Positions 29,101 to 39,900 of a DNA stretch of 64,000 bases are shown in pieces (position 1 is the first letter of the stretch; every line of letters begins with the position of its first letter). The translations under genes were made by a program, and so were the position numbers. Location: NCBI GenBank assembly GCA_019009955.1, contig CM032231.1, positions 46,050,001-46,114,000 on the forward strand, given 5' to 3'. This DNA comes from Riptortus pedestris (lineage: Eukaryota > Arthropoda > Insecta > Hemiptera > Alydidae). Under the pieces are notes generated by a model. The model had not been told where the DNA came from. It saw nothing but the letters and a program-made list of their open reading frames with translations, and ran no database searches.

Positions 29101-29613
29101 GGAGATCATGCCGCTAAGGGCTGGCCTAACAGCACTTATGTTGTATCTAAAGTTGGTGTTTCAGCTCTGACAAGGATTCAGCATCGGGAATTTCTAGCAG
29201 ATAGCAGGGAAGATCTAGTGATTAATCATGTTCATCCTGGTTATGTAGATACTGACATGTCTAGCCACAAAGGCCCACTCACTCCCGAACAAGGTCTTAT
29301 TCTAATACTGTTTATTTAGGGTTTTTAATATGTATTTTTATCAAATGCTATATGAAATCTTTTAATAATCCAAATTAAGAGAAATGTAATGACAAATATT
29401 CATACTGTGGATATAATGCACGTATATTTTCTTAGATTATTTAGTCAATGAATTAATTCAAGACATGCATTTATATATTTTGTTGCAGGAGCTGATGCAC
29501 CAACATACCTAGCCCTGCTTCCTAAGGGTACAACATCACCCCGTGGCGACTATGTCTGGTATAATAGACAGATAGTCGATTGGGTTAACGGTCCATTACC
29601 TTCAGCATATTAA
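26123..29613 (+). CDS. CBR1: Carbonyl reductase [NADPH] 1-like short-chain dehydrogenase
   Basis: Predicted cytosolic monomeric NADPH-dependent reductase of carbonyl compounds (SDR21C group). Six exons, 26123-26143, 26228-26356, 27211-27342, 27853-28091, 29088-29293 and 29489-29613, splice in frame to 283 aa; human CBR1 has 277. The start ATG opens a 21-nt coding exon, and the next exon supplies the rest of the cofactor motif TGANKGIG (residues 9-16). NNAG is at 87-90, Ser138 in NISS, and YVVSK gives Tyr191 and Lys195; the spacing matches human Ser139/Tyr193/Lys197. VHPGYVDTDMS and the LTPEQGADAPTYLALLP stretch are CBR1 hallmarks. In exon 4 the GT donor directly follows GA of a Glu codon, so the apparent TAA there is intronic. 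Introns contain decayed family R pieces (26540-26640 and 28340-28610) and a LINE tail (26690-26845). Confidence 0.94.
26690..26845 (+). repeat. Dispersed repeat shared with 34580-34670
   Basis: ATGTGAAACAAAAAAGTATC, AAGAAATTTTG and TCAATGTACAGACTGAGGTT match ATGTGAAACGAAAAGTTATC, TGAATTTTCG and TCAATGTACAGACAGAGGTT at 34596-34663. Both look like the 3' end of a LINE or SINE. It lies in CBR1 intron 2. Confidence 0.55.
28340..28610 (+). repeat. Degenerate family R copy in CBR1 intron 4
   Basis: TATTCAAGATAGAGCAAAAA, ATAACAGAGATATTTCGAAT, TATGAACGGATTCATCATCT, AGGTAGGATTGATGGTCATT and ATCATGAGTACAACTTCATT keep the family R order with strong divergence and no long AT tract. Confidence 0.65.
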
Positions 29614-31371
29614 TTGAATTATGTGGATATCACCTTCTTTTATTGAAAACTATTTAAAGTTACTATAAAGATATTTATTTTAATAGTTAATATAAAAAGC
29701 AAGATTTACATTAGATGTGTAAAATACCTTAATAACATGTCAATATTTTTCCACAATTTAAGAAGTTAGTTTTTGTTAGAAATTACATTATATTACGGTC
29801 CTCTTTGTTTCTATTTACATAAAGTGAGAAATCATGTAATGATCCAGGGTGAGATATAATCAGATTTTATGTTAATCAGAAATTTCTATAAAATTTAGTG
29901 TTATTTTGTTTTTAAAAGAAATTAACTACCTTATAAATGAATTTTGTTTTTATTCGGGATAATGACAGTAAGGGATTTAAGGATCATCCTTGTCTTACCA
30001 CTACAGATGGAAATAGTCCAGATATTTCCCTTTCTGTAATAACACTGTATGTCTGTAAGCATTTTGATGAAGTGATAGGAATGTTGATTTAAATAAGGAG
30101 TTTAATATTATGATCAGTCAGAGGCTATGCAAAAATTAACTTTATAGCTATAGGAATTGAATAGGCTCCACAAATGTATTAATTGAAATTTTGGCAGAGG
30201 CATTTTGCAATTATTATTTTAGTAATTCATTTACCTTAGAAGAACAATATATATTTTATTTTCATCACTGTTGTCACAAGTCAATGACATGTTAAATAGT
30301 ACTAAGGTACGTGGTTTATAGTTATTGGGCATTGTATTATTTTTTCTCTCGTAATTATGTTAATGTATTTCTTGTATTTGAATTTGGTTTAAGCTTTGTA
30401 CCTGGGACTGAACAATATTTACTTGTGCTCACTGTAAATATCAAGCAATGTCAAAACACTTTAATACTCTATATTTTAATTAAATCTTTGTCCTCTCCTT
30501 ATTTCATATTATTATAGTTAAAGCACTGAAAAAAAATCCAACGTGGAAGTTATAAATGACGTAAGGGAAAGTAATCTAATCAAGGATGGAAAAAAGGAGG
30601 ATGAAACTTCATGAACATATTATAAGGTTTCCCTGGAAGAATATCATAAGGCATTATTTTATCACAAATATATTTGCAAGTAAGGTCATTTGACATAGAG
30701 GCAGAGAGAGGATTAGAAAATCCTTTTTTGAAGACACCATACATCTTATTTCAATTGGTATAGTAAAATCAAAAGAGCAGCTTTTGAGGGAACCCAGTGA
30801 TTGCAGCTATAATGTATGTTGTAGCCTTTAAATCTTGGTGATGATAGTTAATTAAGATAAATATGCCATGCAGATTTCCCACGTGCTATAATGGCACAGA
30901 AATATCAACATCTCACATTCTATAGTTTATTTATCCCTTAAAAGGGAGGTTAGGGAACCCAAAAATTAAAAAAAAATTGTTAAACTTTGTGTACAAGTAG
31001 AACAGTTTTTATACCTCTTTCATCACGTCATGACTCGCTACTTACAGCATCAGTTTCTTCTTCGCAATCTCATAAAGACAGCTAAAAATTATGAACAAAT
31101 AAATTAAATATTGAAATTTATGTTTTATTTATGTATGTGTATATACATATCTTTTTTCTTTTTATTATGATTATTAAGGTCTGTTGGTGCATGGGATAGG
31201 AATAGGGAAGAAACTCATGTTTAGAACATATTAGCTTTAATAACACAGTAACACAAGGGACATATATAGCAGATTGAGAAGTGGGGGTGGCTATATAAAG
31301 GAATTACAACCAAACACTGCTGACCAAATAATTAAATTTAATTATTTCCCCAACACTTCCCCTTAATTATT
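29614..31371. other. Intergenic sequence without recognised features
   Basis: AT-rich; no exon, RNA gene or intact repeat seen. A 20-bp match to the family R 5' module (ATGCAGATTTCCCACGTGCT) lies at 30869-30888. CBR1's 3' UTR must end within the first part, but no canonical AATAAA is close to its stop. Confidence 0.5.
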
Positions 31372-32110
31372 GTACTCCATATTTAATCGTTTTATGTAAA
31401 AAAGAAAGATCAAGTTCATTAATGGCTGAAATTGAAACAATGGGAAGGGGGGGTTTAGAGGGGAGATGTTCGAAATATCCCTATTACTATACATCAAATC
31501 AAGAAATTGTATAGAACCAATCTTATTGCAAATTAAATGTACTATAAATATTGTTATACACATTTATTCTCTATCTTGAATATTAACTGAGATATTTGCA
31601 TTTTTCAGTCTTAGGCAAACCCCCACTTCTGCTCATGTTACATAAACAATACTATTTATTATATTCCAAGCTTAGAGACCAAATATGGTCTCTTGGTAAG
31701 AGACCTTTATTATACAAGATACATGCAAATATGTCCTGGTGACCTTGTCACAAGTTTTTGGACTTAGGATGAATATTATTCTGATTCATTATAAATTACA
31801 TTATTAAGGATGAATATTATTCTGATTCATTATAAATTACATTATTAGATATAGTAAATAGTATAAAAGTAATATGTTATATTCTGATGTATTTCAGTAA
31901 TTGTTTTTTATTCCGTGTGGGGTTGGCAGACCTGTTTGTTTACATTTCTGTGGGCTTCCCCTTAGGAGTTTATGAAAATTGACTGAAAGATTTCCTATTA
32001 CCGTTCGTATTTATTCACGATGGTGTTGTGTGACCAGTATGTAGATTTATCTACTTCAACTTCAAGAGGGAAATCTGCTTAGTTTAGGCAGCCCTTACAT
32101 GACGGACTTG
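31372..32110 (-). repeat. Family R repeat, long form, inverted, 3' end missing
   Basis: Starts in the body (CATATTTAATCGTTTTATGT), passes CCCCACTTCTGCTCATGTTA, AGAGACCTTTATTATACAAG, TCCTGGTGACC and TGGCAGACCTGTTTGTTTAC, and ends with the 5' module (GAGGGAAATCTGCTTAGTTT ... ATGACGGACTTG). A 41-bp piece beginning AGGATGAATATTATTCTGAT is tandemly doubled (about 31766-31847). Confidence 0.85.
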
Positions 32111-32354
32111 AAACTGGATCCATTTTTCCACAAATATCTGTGTGTACAAGCTCTAAGACTTCCTTTGCTTGATTTAATAGGTTTGAACGAAATATGTACT
32201 GTTTCTGGAGTAAAGAAATCTCACAGTTACGTGACTAAGACCATCCCAACTTCGATTTGAGCATACTGCGTCTATTTAGATGCCCTAATAGTCAGTGAAA
32301 AAGATTATTTGGACCATTTACTGAAAATACTCTACTCATTAATAGTTGTTAAGT

Positions 32355-32490
32355 GTCTTTACGCTAAGGGAGATCAGCGTTTGAGGTTATACTCATGACG
32401 CGATTTTCGACTCATTTCTTCAAATGTCCATCGATCCTGCCTGATCGAGAACATTGATGATGAAAATGAGGTCCTTCAAAATTATATATA
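32355..32490 (-). repeat. Family R 3' module, inverted
   Basis: CTAAGGGAGATCAGCGTTTG, AGGTTATACTCATGACGCGA, CTTCAAATGTCCATCGATCC and AAAATGAGGTCC are the reverse complement of the 3' module, ending in a short AT run. Confidence 0.8.
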
Positions 32491-32687
32491 AAATCGATCT
32501 TAGTCTCCAGGACGTCTTGATCCAGGCTGCTCTAATCAGGCACTGTCGATGGAGCGCTGACTGCGAAAGTGCACTTAGAAAAAATTAAAAGACTAGTAGA
32601 GGTCAAGGCCTTTTTATTGATACTGATTATTATTTTTATTTTAACCGAACTTTTATTACATTAACATTTACTTCTATTTTATATTTG

Positions 32688-32878
32688 GCGTTGCCCTTAA
32701 TCTCACATGGTAAATCTTGAGTGGTGAGTTCGTTTCCCGCCTGGTCAATAGGAATTTTTTTCTGACAAATTCATTAAATAAAATCCTTAGTCACACTCTG
32801 GCTAGAAAAAGAGTGATAACCTGTAGATAACCCGTCCCAATTAGCCATAGTTGCAAAACGTGGACGTTAATAAATAAT
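32688..32878 (+). repeat. tRNA-derived SINE family 1, nearly full length
   Basis: Retains part of the tRNA-like head with a B box (GAGTTCGTTTCCCGCC), TTCATTAAATAAAATCCTTA, CTCTGGCTAGAAAAAGAG, TAACCTGTAGATAACCCGTC, CCAATTAGCC and the tail GTGGACGTTAATAAATAA. Confidence 0.85.
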
Positions 32879-33099
32879 TTAGATATGAATCGGTCCAGGA
32901 ATAGAGGGATGAATTCAAAATATTTCTGTTATTATGAGTCGGATTGAAAATTGTTGTAGAACCAACACTGTTAAAATATTGGTGTTCTCCAATTGTTGTT
33001 ATATACGTTTTTTTCGTAGCTCTAATATTAAGCGATTAATTCTACTTTCTGGTATTCAATCAGAATATATGGCGAGATATCATTAGTGTGTCTTACCAG

Positions 33100-33150
33100 C
33101 ATGTGGGAAATCTGCTTAGTTTATGCACCCCCTGCGTAACGGACTTTCAT
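33100..33150 (-). repeat. Family R 5' module, inverted
   Basis: GTGGGAAATCTGCTTAGTTT, CACCCCCTGCGTAACGGACTTT: the isolated GC-rich end of family R, without the rest of the element. Confidence 0.75.
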
Positions 33151-33729
33151 TAATGTAGTCCTTTACATCCAGAAGCATCAAGTCGTTTTAAAATTGCCTG
33201 CCACAGCAGTCCGGCTCTTCTTGTGAGTCCCGAACCTTCGAAGAGTAAGTGAGAATCGCTCAAGTTGCTAGACAACTAAATAAATAAATAAACTTTGGAG
33301 CATATCCCACTCCACCTTCGAAGACGTGCAGCCCTCAATATGGTGGATAAGATTAAAATTCACTAACAACTCCCTCGTCACACGAGAACACATTTAATTA
33401 TGACTTATATATACTTATATTAATTATGAGCCAAGACCCAGCTTCGCTCGGGAAATCATTTGAGAAGGAAAGATTTTATTTTGTTTTTGGCAATGCTTGT
33501 ATGTGTACAACTGCTCTTCCCGTCTAGGCGCACTTTTCCCCTTAAGCGATTCATGGGGGGAAAAAAATAGATTTGAAGAAGAAATGAGTATGAGAAATAA
33601 GTCTCTAATCATTCCCTCTCCACTGTTTGACACACCGTGAATAATTCAAATCATAATCATGGATAGCATTTATTATAATTAAATATCATCTATAATGTAC
33701 GTATTTTGTATATACAATCTAGCTAATAT

Positions 33730-34670
33730 ATCCGGCAATGCCCGGGAAATCATCGTTGACTGACTAATGATTATATTTTTATAGAAAATCGTTGAAAAAC
33801 CAATTGGAATCACAATTTTTCAATTCAGGCCTCCCTCATAACCCCCACTCCCGTTTGGATCTAAAAATTTGAATATATCTTATAATCATGGAAGAATTAA
33901 TGCTAATTCACACTCTGAGTTTTTTAAGTTCGGTTCAATAGTTAGTGCCCAACAAAATTGTTGGCTCCCCCTCTAGTTTTTATTGTATATCTCGTTAATA
34001 CTTTGTTATACGACAATAATGAATATAACAAAAGTTACTTTAAATAACAAAATAAACAACTTGTGTCATGTGCATATTTGCAGAAAAACCAATAGAAAAC
34101 GAAATACCGCTATTTTTAATTTCAGGCCTCCCTTACAACCCCCACTCCTGCCCGTCCCTAGAAATGTTAGTATGGTTTATTATAATCAAGGTGTTAGTGC
34201 TAATACGCATACTGAGTTTTATTAAGTTCGGTTGAGTCTTTTGTGCCAAATAAAATTAACTTCCGCTATAGGTTTTATCGTATATCTCGTTTATACTTCC
34301 GTATACGGCAGAAGTGTATATAAGAAAAGTTACTCTAAATAATAAAATAAATAACTTTTGTTATGTGGATATTTGACGAAAAACCAATAGGAAGCGAAAT
34401 ATCGCTATTTTTAAATTCAGGCTTCCCTTATAACCCCCACTCCTGTTCGTCTCAGAGATTATTAATGTAGCCTGAAGTCTAAGTTGGGTTAGTAATAATA
34501 AACATACTAAGTTTCATAAGATTCGGTTCAGCCGTTTATGCGTGATAATGTAACAAACAAACATACACGAAAGAAACAAATTGCAGATATGGTGTCTATG
34601 ACATGTGAAACGAAAAGTTATCGTGAATTTTCGCGAAAAAAATCAATGTACAGACAGAGGTTACAATTTT
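33730..34670 (+). repeat. Tandem array of a 296-bp unit with LINE-like 3' end
   Basis: TTCAGGCCTCCC-type blocks recur at 33824, 34121 and 34416 (spacing 297 and 295). Each unit contains ACCCCCACTCC, GTTCGGTT, a GTATATCTCGTTTATACTT block, AAAAGTTAC, and a GTTATGTGCATATTTGC/CCAATAGAAAACGAAATA block. The last unit ends GATTCGGTTCAGCCGTTTAT, GCGTGATAATGTAACAAACA, typical of a retroposon tail, then the segment shared with 26690. A motif CCGGCAATGCCCGGGAAATC at about 33730 and ACCCAGCTTCGCTCGGGAAA at about 33436 look like unit starts. Single or partial units lie at 22380, 23050, 35500-35705 and 36340-36500. Confidence 0.85.
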
Positions 34671-34681
34671 ATATATATATA

Positions 34682-34748
<67 letters not shown>
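34671..34748. repeat. (AT)n microsatellite
   Basis: Almost pure AT dinucleotides joining the LINE-like tail on the left to the Tc1-like relic on the right. Confidence 0.95.
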
Positions 34749-34752
<4 letters not shown>

Positions 34753-34754
34753 TC

Positions 34755-35191
34755 ATCACTAAAATGCTGGAATCCCAAAACGTTTGTGGCTTGTCTAAAT
34801 AAATTATTGCAAATTTTAAGAGTTTCTTTTGGTTTGGTTCTCTGATCAATGGCTTTTTTTCTTGGTACACGGTCATTATAACCATTTGATGTTAGAACAG
34901 TTCTCACTGTTTCGGGCACAACATTCACATTATAAAGATTTGAAAGCATACCTGTTAATTCAGGAGCACTAGTCATTGAGTTTTCTTATTTCTTTCAAAA
35001 TGGTCCACCTATGAATGCCAAGCAATTTTCCTGGGCGGTCTATTCCCTAAATTTTTATTTTCTTTATAAAGATTAATAATGTAGTAAACAGTGGCGTGGG
35101 ACTATTGGGCCATTTTTCTAATTTGGCGTAAGGAATGCCCTTTTTCTCTCATATTAATTACCAAAGCGTGAATGTCTTTTGATATCCCCAT
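34755..35191 (-). pseudogene. Tc1-like transposase, N-terminal DNA-binding half (decayed)
   Basis: From the minus-strand ATG at 35191 it reads MGISKDIHALVINMREKGHS, LRQIRKMAQ, then a stop, SHATVYYIINLYKE (a paired-type helix-turn-helix as in Tc1/Tc3), and after frame breaks the second half ELTGMLSNLYNVNVVPETVR, TVLTSNGYNDRVPRKK. The 'S...TVRR.L...G...R..RKKP' block is the hallmark of the Tc1 N-terminal region. The catalytic DDE domain is missing. No terminal repeats were located. Confidence 0.75.
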
Positions 35192-35705
35192 TTGGAATTT
35201 AAACTTTAACAATGAAAAACGGTTTTGACGTATCAAAGAGTAGATCAGCACTGATTATTCCCTTCTTCAGAGCAGGCAAAAGGTTAATCATAATCATAAA
35301 AATATCAGAAAACTAATTTTAGTGATTTTAATTTCTGGTCACCCTTACCGTCCACTTCATTTGTAAAAATTATGCAGTCTAAAGACCAAACCGTCTTCCC
35401 TAAAATACAAATATTGAGGTCATTCAACTTGATTCAATTATATATGCCAAGTTTATTACATTTTTAGTTACGTTGGAATGGGAAATGAAATATTATTATT
35501 GTTGTGTTTATTTGTTTTATTGCAGCCCTGACTACTGTTCGTACTGAAGATTGTTAGTATAAATTATAATTTAGAAAGGGTTGTTGCTAACTCCGATGCT
35601 GAATTTAATGTAGTCAATTGTATTCTTTAAATTGTTGACTCCCCCGATAGTTTTTAGCGTGTATCTAGTTTATACTTTGTTATAAGACAAAAGTGTATTT
35701 TAACA

Positions 35706-36145
35706 AAAAGTCCGTCACACAGGGGCTGCGTAAACTAAGCAGATTTTCCACGTAAAGTTATACAATATTGAAATCTCCATACGAGTGCCGAATAGTTACG
35801 GAAACGGCCGAACTAGCTTTCGGCGGAATCGAATAGAAGCGACCATAGCTTGTCCGTTACACTTAATAAAAATGGACATATCTCGGTTAATACTCAAGAT
35901 AGAGAATAAATGTATAGAGTAACAATATTTATAGTAAATTTAATTTGGAAAAAGCTTCGTTCTATACAATTTTTGATCCGACGGATAATAATGGAAATAT
36001 TTCGAATTTTTCCAAAATCCCTCTCTGAACCCTCCTCCCACCAGTCCGATTTCAGCCATTAACGAACTTGATCTTTCTTTTTACATAAAACTGTTAAATA
36101 TCGAGTTTGGTAACGATCAAATAAAAATTACGACGCTAGAGCGTT

Positions 36146-36216
<71 letters not shown>

Positions 36217-36335
36217 GAGCGGACCTCATTTCCGTCATCTCCTGGGTAGGATGGATGGACATTTGAAGAAATGTTTTGAAAATCGCATCATGAGTACGGC
36301 CTCAATAGCTGATTTCCGTTAAGGGAAATCTCCTA
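35706..36335 (+). repeat. Family R repeat, complete short form
   Basis: AAAAGTCCGTCACACAGGGG at the 5' end, TTACGGAAACGGCC, GCTTTCGGCGG, CTCGGTTAATACTCAAGATA, AATTTTTGATCCGACGGATA, TTTCAGCCATTAACGAACTT, ACGCTAGAGCGTTAACA, an AT tract (36151-36211), GCGGACCTCATTTCCGTCAT and the palindromic end CCGTTAAGGGAAATC. 36340-36500 continues with part of the 296-bp unit. Confidence 0.92.
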
Positions 36336-36590
36336 AAAAGGTACTTCTCATAATATAATAAATGACTTTTGTTATGCCCACGTTTGCCTAAATCCAATAC
36401 AAAACAAAACATCGCCATTTATCATTTCGGGACTCCCTTACATATAACCTTCAATCCGTTTTGACACTAAAAAGTTTAATATGAACAACGATATGGCAAC
36501 CAGGGTGACACACATATTATTTCTTACACTTTAATTGAATCTACTGACTATAAAGAAAATTATAGCATAGTTTCTTGTAAATAAATATAA

Positions 36591-36592
<2 letters not shown>

Positions 36593-36643
<51 letters not shown>
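36593..36643. repeat. (AT)n microsatellite
   Basis: About 50 bp of AT dinucleotides, not part of a recognisable family R copy. Confidence 0.9.
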
Positions 36644-36648
<5 letters not shown>

Positions 36649-36933
36649 ATGTATGTGGCTTATATCACGTTATATTAGTCTATATTCAACATATGAATTG
36701 CTCTACCTCTCTGTTGAAGCAGATCTTTGGTTATGAGTGGTTTCTTGTAGCCTTCAATGAAAACATTTGCAAACAAACTGAAGTTTTGCCAAAGCAAGAT
36801 TTATTTGTATTTAAGACGTATTAATCTTGTATCATGAATAATTACTGCTGAATAAAAAATGCATTTTAGCTTGTTAGGATACTCCTAGTTTAAGTTTGTA
36901 TGTACCTAATTGACTGCTTATTCAGTACCTGAA

Positions 36934-39900
36934 ATGGAAGAGCTGGAAAGTAATCTCCAAAACTACAAACTTCAACTCCAGCAGGTATTTTAAAATGATT
37001 CAATTTAGTTATTTTAAACCTATTAATTCCTTTTTAGTTAAGCAATTTACAGTTGTTGAGACTAGCTCTTGCCTATTTTAAATCTGCTTATTGCCTATAT
37101 TTTCTTATGAAATAGCATTTGCAGCTATTATGAATCAAATTTATGGTTTACTCGCCAAAAATTAGTTATTTTGTTTTAACTTTGAATAATAGCTTCTCAC
37201 TTCTTTTTTTTAGTTTGATTATGTAATTACAGTTATTGTTGTTAGAGACTGGATGGAAGAGGGTTCTTGTTATACATATTCATACTCTTCATAATATTTA
37301 TAGTTCATATATACTTGTGGAATACAACTGTTATATTAAGATAATTAGTTTTTAAAATTAATTTGTTATCACATAAATAATTTTAAATTGTTAAATGTTA
37401 CTTATTAATTTCCATTTTTTTAAATTTATTATTTATATCCACTTTATGCTACTTTGGCTAATTGGGACGGGTTAACTACAGAGAACCAGCCTTTTCTAGC
37501 CAGGGTGGGACAAGTGCAACCTCTTCTAAAATGTGGAGTGGGACTGAAGAAAGTTACTGATGATTTCTTAATGTTTGTATAGGTAGAATGCATTAAAAAT
37601 TTAGTATTATTCATCTAGTTTTCGGATTCAGGTTTAGCTCAATAGTAACATGTACTGGTGCCTAGAGCACTGGAGTTTTAATTTATCATGCAGAATGTGA
37701 ATGTTTTTCAGTGATTATAAGTATTCTAGATTGGTGAATATGATTTTAAAATGGAGCAGTCCATATTCCATCTTTTAAAGCAAACGATTTATTTTTAGGT
37801 TGAAGCAGCACTGACTACATCACCTGATAATGAAGAGCTTTTAAAACTGAAAAATGATTTAGAGGAAGTTATACAGCTTACCTGTGATTTAATCAAAGCT
37901 CAGTTGCTTGACGAAAAGTCAAATGCAGGTATGAAGATCTATGTCACCCACGTGCTAGAATGCCCATTCATTTTGCACTATTGGGCACACATTGTACTTC
38001 ATATACAACAATACTTTTTTCCACTTTACCTCATGCTATACACTTTTTTATGTTTATTTTTACGTAGAACCACCAATTATATTTATTTTGTTCTATTTTA
38101 TTCATATTTTAACATTGAATATAGATTATAATTTTAAAAAATGTGTCGTAACTAATTGTCAATATTTTTATGTAAATTTAATATTGACAATTTTAAATAA
38201 AATATGCATATATACTTGTATAGTATTATTTATTTTAATGCTAAAAACCGTAGTAATCATTATATTAATCGAATGAATAATAATTTGCCGATTAAAGAAA
38301 TAAAGTGTAGGAATTGAAATAATACTCCATTTGCGAGTTACAAATTGTAACAGACACCTTTTTTTCTACATATTAAATCACTAAAATAATAATATAAAAG
38401 CTTCTTATAATTTTACTAATTCTAATTTAGCATTGTTTATTCTAAAGATTAATTACTGCGTACAACAAAAATTATTTCTGAAGTTATATACAGCTGTAGA
38501 ATAAGAAATAATATATGAGAACTATGAAAATAAAATATAAAAATCCATTTTCTGAGGTATTCAAATACTGATATTTCTAATACAATGAAATACTATTTAT
38601 TCATTGTCTTCATAAAAACTAATAATAGTCAGCTCTATATGCTTTGCTTGCAAATTTATGGCAGGTATCTCAAATGATAGTGTTTGAAAGTGAACTTTAT
38701 ACAACGGTGCACTGTTAATTTTTCTTTCTTTAAATAATAATTGGAATGACAGATATTAAAAAGTACTATTATTTTATTTTCTAAATTTGAAAAGTAGCTC
38801 ATACTTCAAACTATTTAGGCTTATTTGGGCAGTTTATCTACCATTGCACTATTATTATATTGTTGCTATTTTTCGTCATCGTGTGAGGAGTTCACTTTTT
38901 AGTATAATGGTAAACAAATTGTACTGTACATTGTGCTTTGAAATTACTAACATACACTACTGAAATTCTTAAAATCAGTAATACTATGAGTATAAAAGTG
39001 TATCTTTTCATTTATTTATTATTATTTTTTTTTTTTAATAGATGGAGATTTACTTGAAAAAGAATATTCTGACCTAACGAAACCTGACCCTCCTATTTCA
39101 ACTACAAAAAAGGACTGGAGACCTGGAGATGTGTGTCTTGCACTTTGGGTTCAAGATGGGCAGTAAGTTCTTTTAATTTGTATTTACTCTCCTCCTGAAC
39201 TTTCCTGTCTTGTAATATCCCCATCCTTTACAGCCAAGCTCAGCTGAATAATAACACCTTTGAATGAAGGTGGTATCTTATAATGATTGGGAAAAGAGTG
39301 ACAGGCTAGTAATTTCAAAAGTAATTTAGGATGGGTTATAGTAGTATACATGCATGATGTGCCAACACAAAGTCCTTGGGTATTTCAGTCTGAGAACGAT
39401 TAGTAGGAATTATTCTTACTAAAATATTTCTTTGATAAGCATTAATTGATTTCAGTAAAACTAATTATTTTAAGAAATAAGGAAATGTATGTCCAAATTT
39501 CTAAGTTGGGAAGTATGTTCTCAAATGTCTTCACAGAGAGTTAAGATATAAAGACAATTAAACATATAAGCTGTCTATCCTTAACACAACATTTCAATAG
39601 CAAAACATACATACAATACTAAACAAAATTATAAGTTTTCATTGCTTAAGCATAATTCTTTTCCATAAGCCCCTTCTCTAGCAACTCTCCACCACTTGTC
39701 ACCAACACCTGCAAACTCAACCTCCATCTCGTGCGCTGCTGGATTTTATTTAATAAGATTGTCACTAAATAACTTCCTCTGGGCCAAGCAGGAATCATAC
39801 TTGCCACAATATGTTTACCATGTGAGATTAAAAATAATCTCTTCAATCGTACGTCTAACCTGAGCCCCTTTTTAGAAATATGGGATAATACCTGAGAAAT

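Noticed and set aside
34538..34976. Open frames rich in Ile-Tyr
   Set aside because: Artefacts of the AT tract at 34671-34748; the only meaningful part is the Tc1-like relic on the minus strand.
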